NCBI GenBank assembly: GCA_903820955.1
Contig: CAIJJH010000084.1
Span: 1 to 6,205 of the forward strand
Direction: 5' to 3'
Length of the DNA: 6,205 nt
From: an uncultured Micrococcales bacterium
GTDB lineage: Bacteria > Actinomycetota > Actinomycetes > Actinomycetales > Microbacteriaceae
Shown here: in pieces, positions 1 through 5,837 of the stretch
How the letters are laid out: the number at the start of each line of letters is the position of its first letter
Numbering within the stretch: position 1 is the first letter of the stretch
The notes under the pieces: model-generated
The model's input: only the letters and a program-made list of their open reading frames with translations
What the model was told of the DNA's origin: nothing
Database searches by the model: none
Program-made: the position numbers and the translations under genes

Positions 1-377
1 GTCACGTTGAACTTGTAGCTGTCACTGATCGGGTGGCCATCGTCGGCGACGGTTCGCCATGTGAGTGTCACTGGGCCGCTCTCGTAAAGAGCTGCCTGAG
101 CTACTAGATGTGCGCCTTCGACATAGACACAATCAACGTGGAATTCCTGGCCGGTCGAGTCATTGACTAGCATGACGGCGCTGCCGGTCTCTCCGGCGGT
201 TTGCAGGAGGGCTTCGTTGAATGTGATGTCTATTTTGAAGAAGTTGTCTGCGTCAACTGTGCTGTCTGGCGCTGGTGTTGAAGATACAACTTCGGCGTGG
301 GCGAAGCTCGCAGATGGCAGTGAAGTGAAGCCGATAACGATTGCCGCGGCAGCAAATATTCGAGCGAATTTGTTCAT
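1..377 (-). CDS. CopC-family copper-binding protein, secreted (partial, C-terminus beyond the window)
   Basis: Reading the minus strand from the ATG at 377 gives 125 open codons that run off the left edge. Residues 1-26 form a signal peptide: basic Asn-Lys-Phe-Ala-Arg start, Ala/Ile/Val-rich core, then Ser-Phe-Ala. Cleavage after Ala26 would leave His27 as the mature N-terminus, as in CopC proteins, where the N-terminal His binds Cu(II). The mature part starts HAEVVSSTPAPDSTV, continues with a TFNEAL strand, and ends in TWRTVADDGHPISDSYKFNV. This is the typical CopC/YobA domain ending; Asp113-Gly-His115 matches the Asp-x-His pair of the Cu(II) site. It acts outside the membrane in copper binding or trafficking. 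The missing C-terminus decides whether it carries a membrane anchor or is fused to a CopD-like domain, both common in Actinobacteria. A single Cys (Cys83) lies in the domain. No Shine-Dalgarno is visible before the ATG, but a TAGACT box lies 6 nt upstream. The family call is confident; the physiological role is inferred. Confidence 0.88.
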   Translation of the reverse strand, partial: MNKFARIFAAAAIVIGFTSLPSASFAHAEVVSSTPAPDSTVDADNFFKIDITFNEALLQTAGETGSAVMLVNDSTGQEFHVDCVYVEGAHLVAQAALYESGPVTLTWRTVADDGHPISDSYKFNV

Positions 378-383
378 GAGGCG

Positions 384-389
384 AGTCTA
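384..389 (-). promoter_or_regulatory. -10 box for copC, probably leaderless
   Basis: On the minus strand TAGACT (389 to 384) fits the actinobacterial TANNNT -10 pattern and ends 6 nt before the ATG at 377. Transcription would therefore begin at or next to the start codon, giving a leaderless mRNA. This agrees with the absence of a Shine-Dalgarno. A weak -35 candidate, TTCGAG, lies at 412-407 with 17-bp spacing. Inferred from sequence only. Confidence 0.5.
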
Positions 390-402
390 TACGGCGCGGC
401 GG

Positions 403-408
403 TAGACT
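403..408 (+). promoter_or_regulatory. Candidate -10 box for dacB
   Basis: TAGACT on the plus strand fits TANNNT and would place the start site near 415, giving a leader of about 30 nt that contains the GGAG at 434-437. No good -35 is present at 17-18 bp; that position overlaps the copC -10, so the two promoters would compete for the same DNA. Low confidence. Confidence 0.3.
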
Positions 409-444
409 CGAACTTGTTGCGATTCAAGACTTTGGAGTAACTGA

Positions 445-1830
445 GTGACTGAAGAAAAGGGCGGTTTCCGCTTCTATAAACAGGTTGGAATTGGCGCGCT
501 TAGCGGGCTTTTGGTCCTCGCGTTGATCATCCTGGGGATGTCATTTACCGCCGCAAGCTCACCCAAAGCCAGCCAGACTCCCGCGCCTTCGAGCTCGGCC
601 ACTCCAACCCCAACTCCGACTTCGACCATTGCCCGAACCTGCAAGGTGGGCGATGCCGCTACCGACCCACTTCTCGCTTCGCTACAGGCCGTTGTAGTGA
701 ACCCAGCAACCGACGAAGTTCTCTTTGACCGCGGATCAACCACCCCTGCGGCCACGGCATCGACCATGAAGCTGCTCACCGCCGGCGCTGCACTGATGGC
801 GCTGGGGCCGAACTACCGGGTTTCGACAAAGGTTTACGCCGACCCAGCCAACCCCGGCACGATTATCTTGGTTGGCTCTGGTGACCCGACACTTTCAAGG
901 ACCAAAGCGGGCCAACAGTCGGTCTACAAGGACGCGCCAAAACTCAGTGACCTCGCCGTTCAGGTGAACGCGTGGGCAACGGCAAACAACGTGACCACGA
1001 TCACGAACATCGTTTTGGACTCGTCCCTGTTTGTCGGGCCATCTTGGGAGCCGAGTTGGGAACGCAGCGAACAGACCAAGGGCTACATGTCTGAGGTAAC
1101 AGCCCTCGAGATAGATGGCGACAGGTCAAACCCGCAAGCCAAGGATTCACCACGCAGCACGACGCCGGTGATGAATGCCGGCAAGGCCTTCAAGTCCGCA
1201 CTTGGTGCCATTGCCAGATCGGCAACTTTGGCCGAAGGCACACTTCCTGTGAATTCACCGACCACTATCGCTACCGTTCAGTCGCAACCGATAAGCACCT
1301 GGATCAAGCACATGTTGCAGACCTCAGACAACACCGAAGCCGAGTACTTGGCACGTTTGGTTGCAATCAAGGAGGGTCTGAGCCCAGCTTTCGGCTCGAT
1401 TGATCTAGCGATAAAGAAGGCCCTGCTATCGACCGGTCTCGATACCACCGGGGTAGTAATCAAGGACGGCTCCGGCCTCTCCGACAACAACCGAGTAGCT
1501 CCAATCGTCCTAGCCAAGTTTTTGAAGCTGGTTTTGAACAGCTACGCCGACTTTGACGTGATCAAGCAGGGTCTGCCCGTCGCTAACGAGTCAGGTTCGC
1601 TCGCGGCTCGGTTCACCGGGAAAAATGTTGACGCATCCGGTCATATTCTGGCCAAGACGGGTTGGATCAAGCACGGCTACACTCTGGCCGGAATCATCAA
1701 CTCCAAGGACGGCACACCCCTGCTGTTTGTGATCTACGCACTTGGGACAGTAACCGCAGACACAAACACTGCCATAGATACCTTGGCAACGGCTTTCTAC
1801 CGCTGCGGCAACAAACTCTCAAACCAATAA
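445..1830 (+). CDS. dacB: D-alanyl-D-alanine carboxypeptidase/endopeptidase, PBP4 type (peptidase S13)
   Basis: The 461-residue protein trims or cleaves D-Ala-containing peptidoglycan stem peptides outside the membrane. All three penicillin-binding motifs are present: Ser106-Thr-Met-Lys109 (nucleophile Ser106), Ser294-Asp-Asn296 and Lys404-Thr-Gly406. The family's VGSGDPTL segment is near residue 143. Residues 14-37 form a signal or membrane anchor, followed by a Ser/Pro/Thr-rich linker (about 38-62, including a PTPTPT run). Only two cysteines exist, Cys66 just after the linker and Cys455 near the C-terminus, so a disulfide tying the two ends together is plausible. The distance from SxxK to SxN is 188 residues, about 55-60 shorter than I recall for E. 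coli PBP4 and Actinomadura R39, so the inserted domains II/III appear reduced. GTG is the start, supported by GGAG at 434-437 with 7-nt spacing. It diverges from copC and lies 52 bp before gabD. The tilS-hpt-ftsH genes that often follow dacB in Actinobacteria are absent. Confidence 0.93.
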   Translation: MTEEKGGFRFYKQVGIGALSGLLVLALIILGMSFTAASSPKASQTPAPSSSATPTPTPTSTIARTCKVGDAATDPLLASLQAVVVNPATDEVLFDRGSTTPAATASTMKLLTAGAALMALGPNYRVSTKVYADPANPGTIILVGSGDPTLSRTKAGQQSVYKDAPKLSDLAVQVNAWATANNVTTITNIVLDSSLFVGPSWEPSWERSEQTKGYMSEVTALEIDGDRSNPQAKDSPRSTTPVMNAGKAFKSALGAIARSATLAEGTLPVNSPTTIATVQSQPISTWIKHMLQTSDNTEAEYLARLVAIKEGLSPAFGSIDLAIKKALLSTGLDTTGVVIKDGSGLSDNNRVAPIVLAKFLKLVLNSYADFDVIKQGLPVANESGSLAARFTGKNVDASGHILAKTGWIKHGYTLAGIINSKDGTPLLFVIYALGTVTADTNTAIDTLATAFYRCGNKLSNQ

Positions 1831-1832
1831 TT

Positions 1833-1850
1833 TGCAATCGTAGGATTGTA
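1833..1850 (+). other. Small hairpin between dacB and gabD
   Basis: TGCAATC (1833-1839) can pair with GATTGTA (1844-1850) through 7 bp including one G-T wobble, around a GTAG loop. It starts 2 nt after the dacB stop codon. It is AT-rich and no T-run follows, so it would be a weak terminator at best. The overlapping TAGGAT (1841-1846) could instead be a gabD -10 box. I cannot tell whether dacB and gabD are cotranscribed. Confidence 0.25.
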
Positions 1851-1882
1851 AGTATCCAAAAGAAATATCGATAGGAACAGCA

Positions 1883-3349
1883 ATGGCGCTTTCTGAGCAA
1901 GAACTACTGGCAAAAGTCCCAACCGGTTTATACATCGGAGGCAAGTGGGTAGCCGGTTCCGGTGCGCCGATCAGGGTCGAAGACCCAGCAACCGGCAAGG
2001 TCTTGCACGAAATCTCCAACGCAACGGCCGAAGACGGCCTTGCCGCGCTCACCGCGGCAGACGACGCCCAGGCCGCTTGGGCCAAGGTTGCCCCGCGGGA
2101 ACGTGGCGAACTTCTGCGTCGAACCTTCGAATTGGTTCGCGAACGCTCCGAGGAATTCGCTACTTTGATTTCGCTAGAAATGGGTAAGCCGATTGCCGAA
2201 GCCCGTGGCGAAGTTGCCTACGGTAACGAGTTTTTGCGTTGGTTCAGCGAAGAAGCCGTAAGGATCTCAGGTCGCTTCGGCACCTCGCCAGAGGGCACCG
2301 GTCGCATGCTCGTTGCCCAGCGTCCGGTTGGCCCAGCGTTTGCAATCACCCCTTGGAACTTTCCGCTGGCGATGGCCACACGAAAGATCGGCCCAGCAAT
2401 CGCGGCCGGTTGCACGATGGTCGTCAAGCCGGCCGAACTGACCCCACTGACTACCCTCCTCTTGGTGCAGACCATGGAAGAAGCCGGCCTCCCAGCCGGT
2501 GTCGTAAACGTGATCACAACTAGCACTTCGGCTGCGACATCTGGCCCGATCATCGCCGACACCCGACTGCGCAAGATCACCTTCACCGGCTCAACCCAGG
2601 TTGGCCGCAAGCTGCTTGAGCAGTCGGCACAGAGAATTCTTCGCACGTCGATGGAGCTCGGTGGCAACGCCCCGTTCCTGGTCTTCGAGGACGCCGACCT
2701 AGAGGCTGCTGTAAACGGAGCGATGCTCGCCAAGATGCGAAACATTGGCCAGGCCTGCACCGCTGCCAACCGTTTCATAGTGCACGAGTCGGTTGCCGAC
2801 GCCTTTGCCGCCAAACTCGGTGAGCGCATGGGTGCTCTTAAACTCGGCCGCGGAGTCGACGCCGACACCACCTGCGGCCCGGTCATTAACGAGAAGGCTC
2901 GCGAAAACATGCAGCGACTCGTCGATGCAACTCTTGCCGAAGGCGCAGACCTAGTTGTCGGTGGCGAATCGGGCAGTGGCGACGGCTACTTCTTCAAACC
3001 GACCGTTCTCGCCAACGTCAAGCCGGGCTCGACCATCTTGAGCGAAGAGATCTTTGGCCCAATTGCGCCAATTGTTCGGTTCAAGACCGAAGAAGAGGCT
3101 GTTCGTCTGGCTAATGACACCGAGTACGGCCTGGTTTCTTACGCTTTCACCGAGGACCTCAAGCGCGGAATGCGACTGATTGACTCGCTAGACACCGGAA
3201 TGACTGGTTTGAACACCGGTTTGGTCTCGAACGCGGCTGCACCTTTCGGTGGAGTAAAGGCTTCAGGTCTTGGTCGCGAGGGTGGCTTAGAAGGCATCAA
3301 CGAGTACTTGGAAACCAAGTACGTAATGATTCCTGACCCGAGCCTCTAG
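1883..3349 (+). CDS. gabD: Succinate-semialdehyde dehydrogenase, NAD(P)-dependent
   Basis: The 488-residue protein is a full-length aldehyde dehydrogenase that oxidises succinate semialdehyde to succinate, the last step of GABA and 4-hydroxybutyrate breakdown into the TCA cycle. Family residues are complete: Pro157-Trp-Asn159-Phe-Pro, Lys182-Pro-Ala-Glu185, FTGSTQVG (234-241), general base Glu258 in MELGGNAPF, nucleophile Cys292 in NIGQACTAANR, and Glu389-Ile-Phe-Gly-Pro. Substrate specificity is supported by Arg167 (in the TRK motif), Arg286 (six before the catalytic Cys) and Ser449 (in NTGLVSN), at the positions that hold the substrate carboxylate in human SSADH. Glu185 favours NAD over NADP, because NADP-using E. 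coli GabD has Ser there (inference). The second Cys of the usual CxC active site is Ala294, so the disulfide switch of the human enzyme cannot form. The ATG has AGGA at 1873-1876, 6 nt away. No GABA transaminase or permease gene is adjacent, so the physiological substrate could be a related semialdehyde. Confidence 0.9.
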   Translation: MALSEQELLAKVPTGLYIGGKWVAGSGAPIRVEDPATGKVLHEISNATAEDGLAALTAADDAQAAWAKVAPRERGELLRRTFELVRERSEEFATLISLEMGKPIAEARGEVAYGNEFLRWFSEEAVRISGRFGTSPEGTGRMLVAQRPVGPAFAITPWNFPLAMATRKIGPAIAAGCTMVVKPAELTPLTTLLLVQTMEEAGLPAGVVNVITTSTSAATSGPIIADTRLRKITFTGSTQVGRKLLEQSAQRILRTSMELGGNAPFLVFEDADLEAAVNGAMLAKMRNIGQACTAANRFIVHESVADAFAAKLGERMGALKLGRGVDADTTCGPVINEKARENMQRLVDATLAEGADLVVGGESGSGDGYFFKPTVLANVKPGSTILSEEIFGPIAPIVRFKTEEEAVRLANDTEYGLVSYAFTEDLKRGMRLIDSLDTGMTGLNTGLVSNAAAPFGGVKASGLGREGGLEGINEYLETKYVMIPDPSL

Positions 3350-4431
3350 AGAACTTCGCGCAACTGCGCGGCGGTTTTCTCTGGTGGGAAGTCCGCGATG
3401 AACGCGCCCATTGCAGATTCCGAACCTGCGAGGTACTTCAGCTTGTCGACAGCGCGTCTTGGCGAGGTCAGTTTGAACTGCAGCCTAAAGTTTTCGCCGC
3501 CAGGGAAGCTTGGTGCCTGGTGCCAACCAGCTACGTAAGGAGTTGGGCTGCTGTAAATCGCGTCCACACCTCTAAGCACACGTGAATAAATCGAAGAAAG
3601 TTCGCTTAGTTCGTCCTCGTTCAGCTGGGTCAGGTTCTGCACGTGCCGGTGCGGCATTATCGTCGCTTCAATCGGCCAGCGGGCGGCAAATGGAACGAAC
3701 GCGGTGAAGTGTTCGCCACGGATCAGTTCACGCTCGCTACCCTGCTCGAAATCGAGAATGTCTTGAAACATGTTGAGCCCGTGGCGAGACAACGACGCAA
3801 AGACCTTTTCCTGATTTGGAGTCACGTATGGGTAGGCATAGATCTGACCGTGCGGGTGATGCAGGGTCACGCCAATGGCTTCGCCGCGGTTTTCGAACGG
3901 GAACACGGTGCGAACCCCAGGCATGCGCATGATCGCATCTGTGCGATCGGCCAGCGCGTCGAGAATGGTTCTAACTCGAGTCAGACTCTGGCTTGCCAGC
4001 GAACCTTCGTGCTCGGGGGAGTAAACCACCACTTCGCAACGGCCAATCGCTGCTTTACGCGCACCTATCGGCAGCTTTGGCTCGACCCAGTAGTTTGGGT
4101 CATCGATGGTTGCGGCCACCTGGGCGAAAGATGGGTTTCGGTTTTCAAAAACTGTGACGTCAAAGTTGTCTGGAACCTCGGACGCAAAACCGGCGTGACT
4201 CGGGCAAAGTGGGCATGCGTGAGCCGGCGGCATGAATGCGCGGTTGTGTCGGTGGGCGGCAACCGAGATCCATTCGCCGCTTAGAACGTCCAAGCGCATC
4301 TCGGCAAGCTCCGGCCGGGGTTCTGCTGGTCGAGTGTCTTCTTTGCGGTTAGCAGGCAGGGCTGAGCCGGCGTCATCGTAAAAGAAGATGTCCCGTCCGT
4401 CGGCAAGTTTTGCCTCGTGCTTGCTGGTCAT
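3346..4431 (-). CDS. galT: Galactose-1-phosphate uridylyltransferase
   Basis: The 361-residue Leloir-pathway enzyme exchanges UMP between UDP-glucose and galactose-1-phosphate in the cytoplasm. The signature His192-Pro-His194-Gly-Gln196 contains the uridylylated nucleophile His194. Zinc ligands are visible as Cys73-x-x-Cys76, His141 (in YSPEH) and His192, matching Cys52, Cys55, His115 and His164 of E. coli GalT. The N-terminus (KLADGRDIFFYDD, then LSGEWISVAAHRHNRAFMPP) is the actinobacterial form, with about 20 extra residues before the zinc site. The C-terminus has GWHQAP (His304), but the other ligands of the E. coli structural iron site are not conserved: the two later histidines align with Gln and Lys, and Glu182 aligns with about Val210. 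That site is not required for catalysis in E. coli, so activity is expected. The ATG at 4431 has a strong GGGAGG (4442-4437) 5 nt upstream. No galK or galE is adjacent, so galT appears to be transcribed alone. It converges with gabD, overlapping by 4 bp. Confidence 0.95.
   Translation of the reverse strand: MTSKHEAKLADGRDIFFYDDAGSALPANRKEDTRPAEPRPELAEMRLDVLSGEWISVAAHRHNRAFMPPAHACPLCPSHAGFASEVPDNFDVTVFENRNPSFAQVAATIDDPNYWVEPKLPIGARKAAIGRCEVVVYSPEHEGSLASQSLTRVRTILDALADRTDAIMRMPGVRTVFPFENRGEAIGVTLHHPHGQIYAYPYVTPNQEKVFASLSRHGLNMFQDILDFEQGSERELIRGEHFTAFVPFAARWPIEATIMPHRHVQNLTQLNEDELSELSSIYSRVLRGVDAIYSSPTPYVAGWHQAPSFPGGENFRLQFKLTSPRRAVDKLKYLAGSESAMGAFIADFPPEKTAAQLREVL
3348..3382. terminator. Possible terminator hairpin at the gabD/galT convergence
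   Basis: Just past the gabD stop, CGCGC (3357-3361) pairs with GCGCG (3366-3370) around an AACT loop. Outside that, AGAGAA (3348-3353) pairs with TTCTCT (3377-3382) across an internal loop containing a TTTT run. The structure lies entirely within the 3' end of the galT coding sequence, because the two genes leave no intergenic space. It could end gabD transcripts. The interrupted stem and the T-run's position inside the structure make this tentative. Confidence 0.3.
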
Positions 4432-4456
4432 ACTCGCCTCCCGCGGTTCAGACTCA

Positions 4457-4462
4457 AGTATA
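4457..4462 (-). promoter_or_regulatory. -10 box of the galT promoter
   Basis: TATACT on the minus strand (4462 to 4457) is one base from the TATAAT consensus. A weak -35, TTCGAG, lies at 4484-4479 with 16-bp spacing. Transcription would start near 4450, giving a short leader that includes the GGGAGG ribosome-binding site. Confidence 0.5.
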
Positions 4463-4487
4463 TTCGCACCTAGCCAGCCTCGAATCC

Positions 4488-4520
4488 GTTAACTTATTGT
4501 TCATCCTAGGTTCGCAAGGT
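4488..4520 (+). promoter_or_regulatory. PHO-box-like 11-bp direct repeats upstream of pit
   Basis: Three consecutive 11-bp units begin with GTT: GTTAACTTATT (4488-4498), GTTCATCCTAG (4499-4509) and GTTCGCAAGGT (4510-4520). Known actinobacterial PhoP boxes, described best in Streptomyces, are tandem 11-bp units resembling GTTCACC. Here the middle unit matches best and the outer ones are degenerate. The repeats end about 14 bp before a candidate -10 (4535-4540) and so cover the -35 region, as expected for activation by a response regulator. The next gene is a phosphate transporter, which fits. The assignment to PhoP is inference. Confidence 0.45.
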
Positions 4521-4534
4521 TAACGACTTTGATT

Positions 4535-4540
4535 TAGGCT
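4535..4540 (+). promoter_or_regulatory. Candidate -10 box for pit
   Basis: TAGGCT fits TANNNT and lies just downstream of the GTT repeats. No good -35 hexamer is present at the right spacing, which is typical of activator-dependent promoters. The leader would be about 50 nt. Low confidence: the AT-rich stretch 4541-4585 offers weak alternatives. Confidence 0.3.
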
Positions 4541-4598
4541 ACAAAGTGAATCAATCTTTAGTCCAAGTTCTATTCATTCAAAAACAGAAGGGCGTTAA

Positions 4599-5837
4599 GT
4601 GGATCCGCTAATCATTGTCCCACTGGTAATCGTTGTTGCGTTGTTCTTCGACTTCACCAACGGTTTCCACGACACCGCCAACGCGATGGCAACCCCAATC
4701 GCGACCGGCGCAATGAAACCCAAAACGGCAGTTACAGTCGCCGCAATCATGAACCTGTTGGGCGCATTTCTCTCGACTCAGGTTTCGCTGACCATCTCGA
4801 AGGGCATCTTGAACGATGATCCATCTTCTGGCGGCTCACTGATCCAGCCCGAAATTATCTTCGCGGCTCTTACCGGAGCAATTCTCTGGAACCTGATGAC
4901 CTGGCTCTTCGGCCTGCCATCATCTTCATCTCACGCGCTATTCGGTGGCCTGATCGGTGCCGCTGTGGTCGCGATGGGCTTCAGCGCGGTGCACTTCGAC
5001 AAAGTCGTTGAAAAGGTTCTGATTCCGGCTCTCTTCGCTCCGCTAATCGCCGGCCTGGCCTCAGCCCTTGCCACCTTGACGGCCTACATAATCACCGGGC
5101 GCTCAGAAGGCGCTCGCAAGAAGAACGGCATTGCAACAGGCCGTGGCAAGTTCAAGATCGGTCAGATCTTCTCGTCTTCACTGCTTGCCCTTTCACACGG
5201 AACCAACGACGCGCAGAAGACAATGGGTATCATCACCCTGGTTCTCGTCTCCGCCGGTTTGGTGACCAAGGACGCTCCGGTGCAGTTCTGGGTAATCCTC
5301 GCTTCGGCCTTAGCCATCGCGATCGGTACCTACACCGGTGGTTGGAGAATCATCAAGACCATGGGTTCGGGCCTTTCCGAGATCCGCCCGGCACAGGGTT
5401 TTGCAGCCGAAATCTCTTCGGGTGCGACCATTCTCTCCTCGAGCTTCCTCGGTTTCGCGCTTTCGACCACTCAGGTCGCCTCTGGATCGGTAATCGGTTC
5501 AGGTATCGGACGTCGCGGTGCTCAGGTTCGTTGGAACAAGGCCGGGCAGATAGCACTCGGTTGGTTGGTCACTCTGCCAGCTTCGGCAATCGTAGGTGGC
5601 GCATCGGCTTATCTGGTTCACACCTTTGGGTTTACCGGTTTGGTCGTTGATGGAATCATCTTGCTGGTTGCCGTTTACGGAATCTTCCGTGTTTCGGCTC
5701 GCAACAAAGTCAGTTCAAGGCATGTAGCTCCGAGCGAGGTAGAAGTCGCTGCTGCGACTGCGCTTCGTTCACCTCGTCAGGTTCGCACCGAAGCAGCCAA
5801 GGCCGCTAAGGCAGCCAAGGGAAAGGGTAAAAAATAA
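4599..5837 (+). CDS. pit: Inorganic phosphate transporter, PiT family
   Basis: The 412-residue integral membrane protein (PHO4 family) imports phosphate, in bacteria usually as a metal-phosphate complex driven by the proton gradient. The two inverted-repeat signatures are clear: GFHDTANA (22-29, Asp25) near the N-terminus and SHGTNDAQKTMG (from Ser199, Asp204) in the middle. PSSSSHALFGG (from Pro107) is a further family motif. Hydrophobic segments run through most of the protein, with a polar loop at about 165-190 (GRSEGARKKNGIATGRGKFK) between the two halves. After the last helix a cytoplasmic-looking tail (about 365-412) ends in an Ala/Lys-rich stretch (EAAKAAKAAKGKGKK), probably a low-complexity addition. 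The GTG start has GAAGGG at 4587-4592, 6 nt upstream, and places the first signature correctly. The stop overlaps the start of the next gene (TAATG). Phosphate-responsive control is suggested by the repeats upstream. Confidence 0.95.
   Translation: MDPLIIVPLVIVVALFFDFTNGFHDTANAMATPIATGAMKPKTAVTVAAIMNLLGAFLSTQVSLTISKGILNDDPSSGGSLIQPEIIFAALTGAILWNLMTWLFGLPSSSSHALFGGLIGAAVVAMGFSAVHFDKVVEKVLIPALFAPLIAGLASALATLTAYIITGRSEGARKKNGIATGRGKFKIGQIFSSSLLALSHGTNDAQKTMGIITLVLVSAGLVTKDAPVQFWVILASALAIAIGTYTGGWRIIKTMGSGLSEIRPAQGFAAEISSGATILSSSFLGFALSTTQVASGSVIGSGIGRRGAQVRWNKAGQIALGWLVTLPASAIVGGASAYLVHTFGFTGLVVDGIILLVAVYGIFRVSARNKVSSRHVAPSEVEVAAATALRSPRQVRTEAAKAAKAAKGKGKK

Larger units (their letters stand above)
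382..410. repeat. Perfect 8-bp inverted repeat in the copC/dacB divergent region
   Basis: CGAGTCTA (382-389) and TAGACTCG (403-410) are exact reverse complements separated by 13 bp, so the arm centres are 21 bp apart, about two helical turns. The loop is GC-rich (TACGGCGCGGCGG). The repeat fills the middle of the 67-bp gap between two divergent genes. Each arm contains TAGACT reading outward, so the symmetry may come from two back-to-back -10 boxes, from a dimeric regulator site, or from both. Confidence 0.6.

Noticed and set aside
163..405. Plus-strand open frame of 80 codons in the first 400 bases
   Set aside because: It lies antisense to the CopC coding sequence, which has a signal peptide and clear family motifs; this frame has none.
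598..626. Short CCAACC/CCGACT-type repeats
   Set aside because: They encode the Pro-Thr linker of the PBP4 protein and are explained by low-complexity protein sequence, not by a DNA element.
1945..2523. Overlapping Arg-rich plus-strand frames
   Set aside because: Alternate frames of gabD, with composition typical of out-of-frame reading.
2218..2910. Minus-strand open frame of 230 codons
   Set aside because: It is fully inside gabD on the opposite strand, with Ser/Arg/Pro-rich composition and no recognisable domain; a shadow of the GC-rich codon pattern.
3643..4284. Plus-strand open frame of 213 codons
   Set aside because: Antisense to galT, whose active-site and zinc motifs are intact; the product of this frame shows no domain or ribosome-binding support.
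4432..4598. Possible riboswitch or small RNA in the largest intergenic gap
   Set aside because: No extended hairpin or known aptamer pattern is visible; promoter elements and the repeats account for the region.
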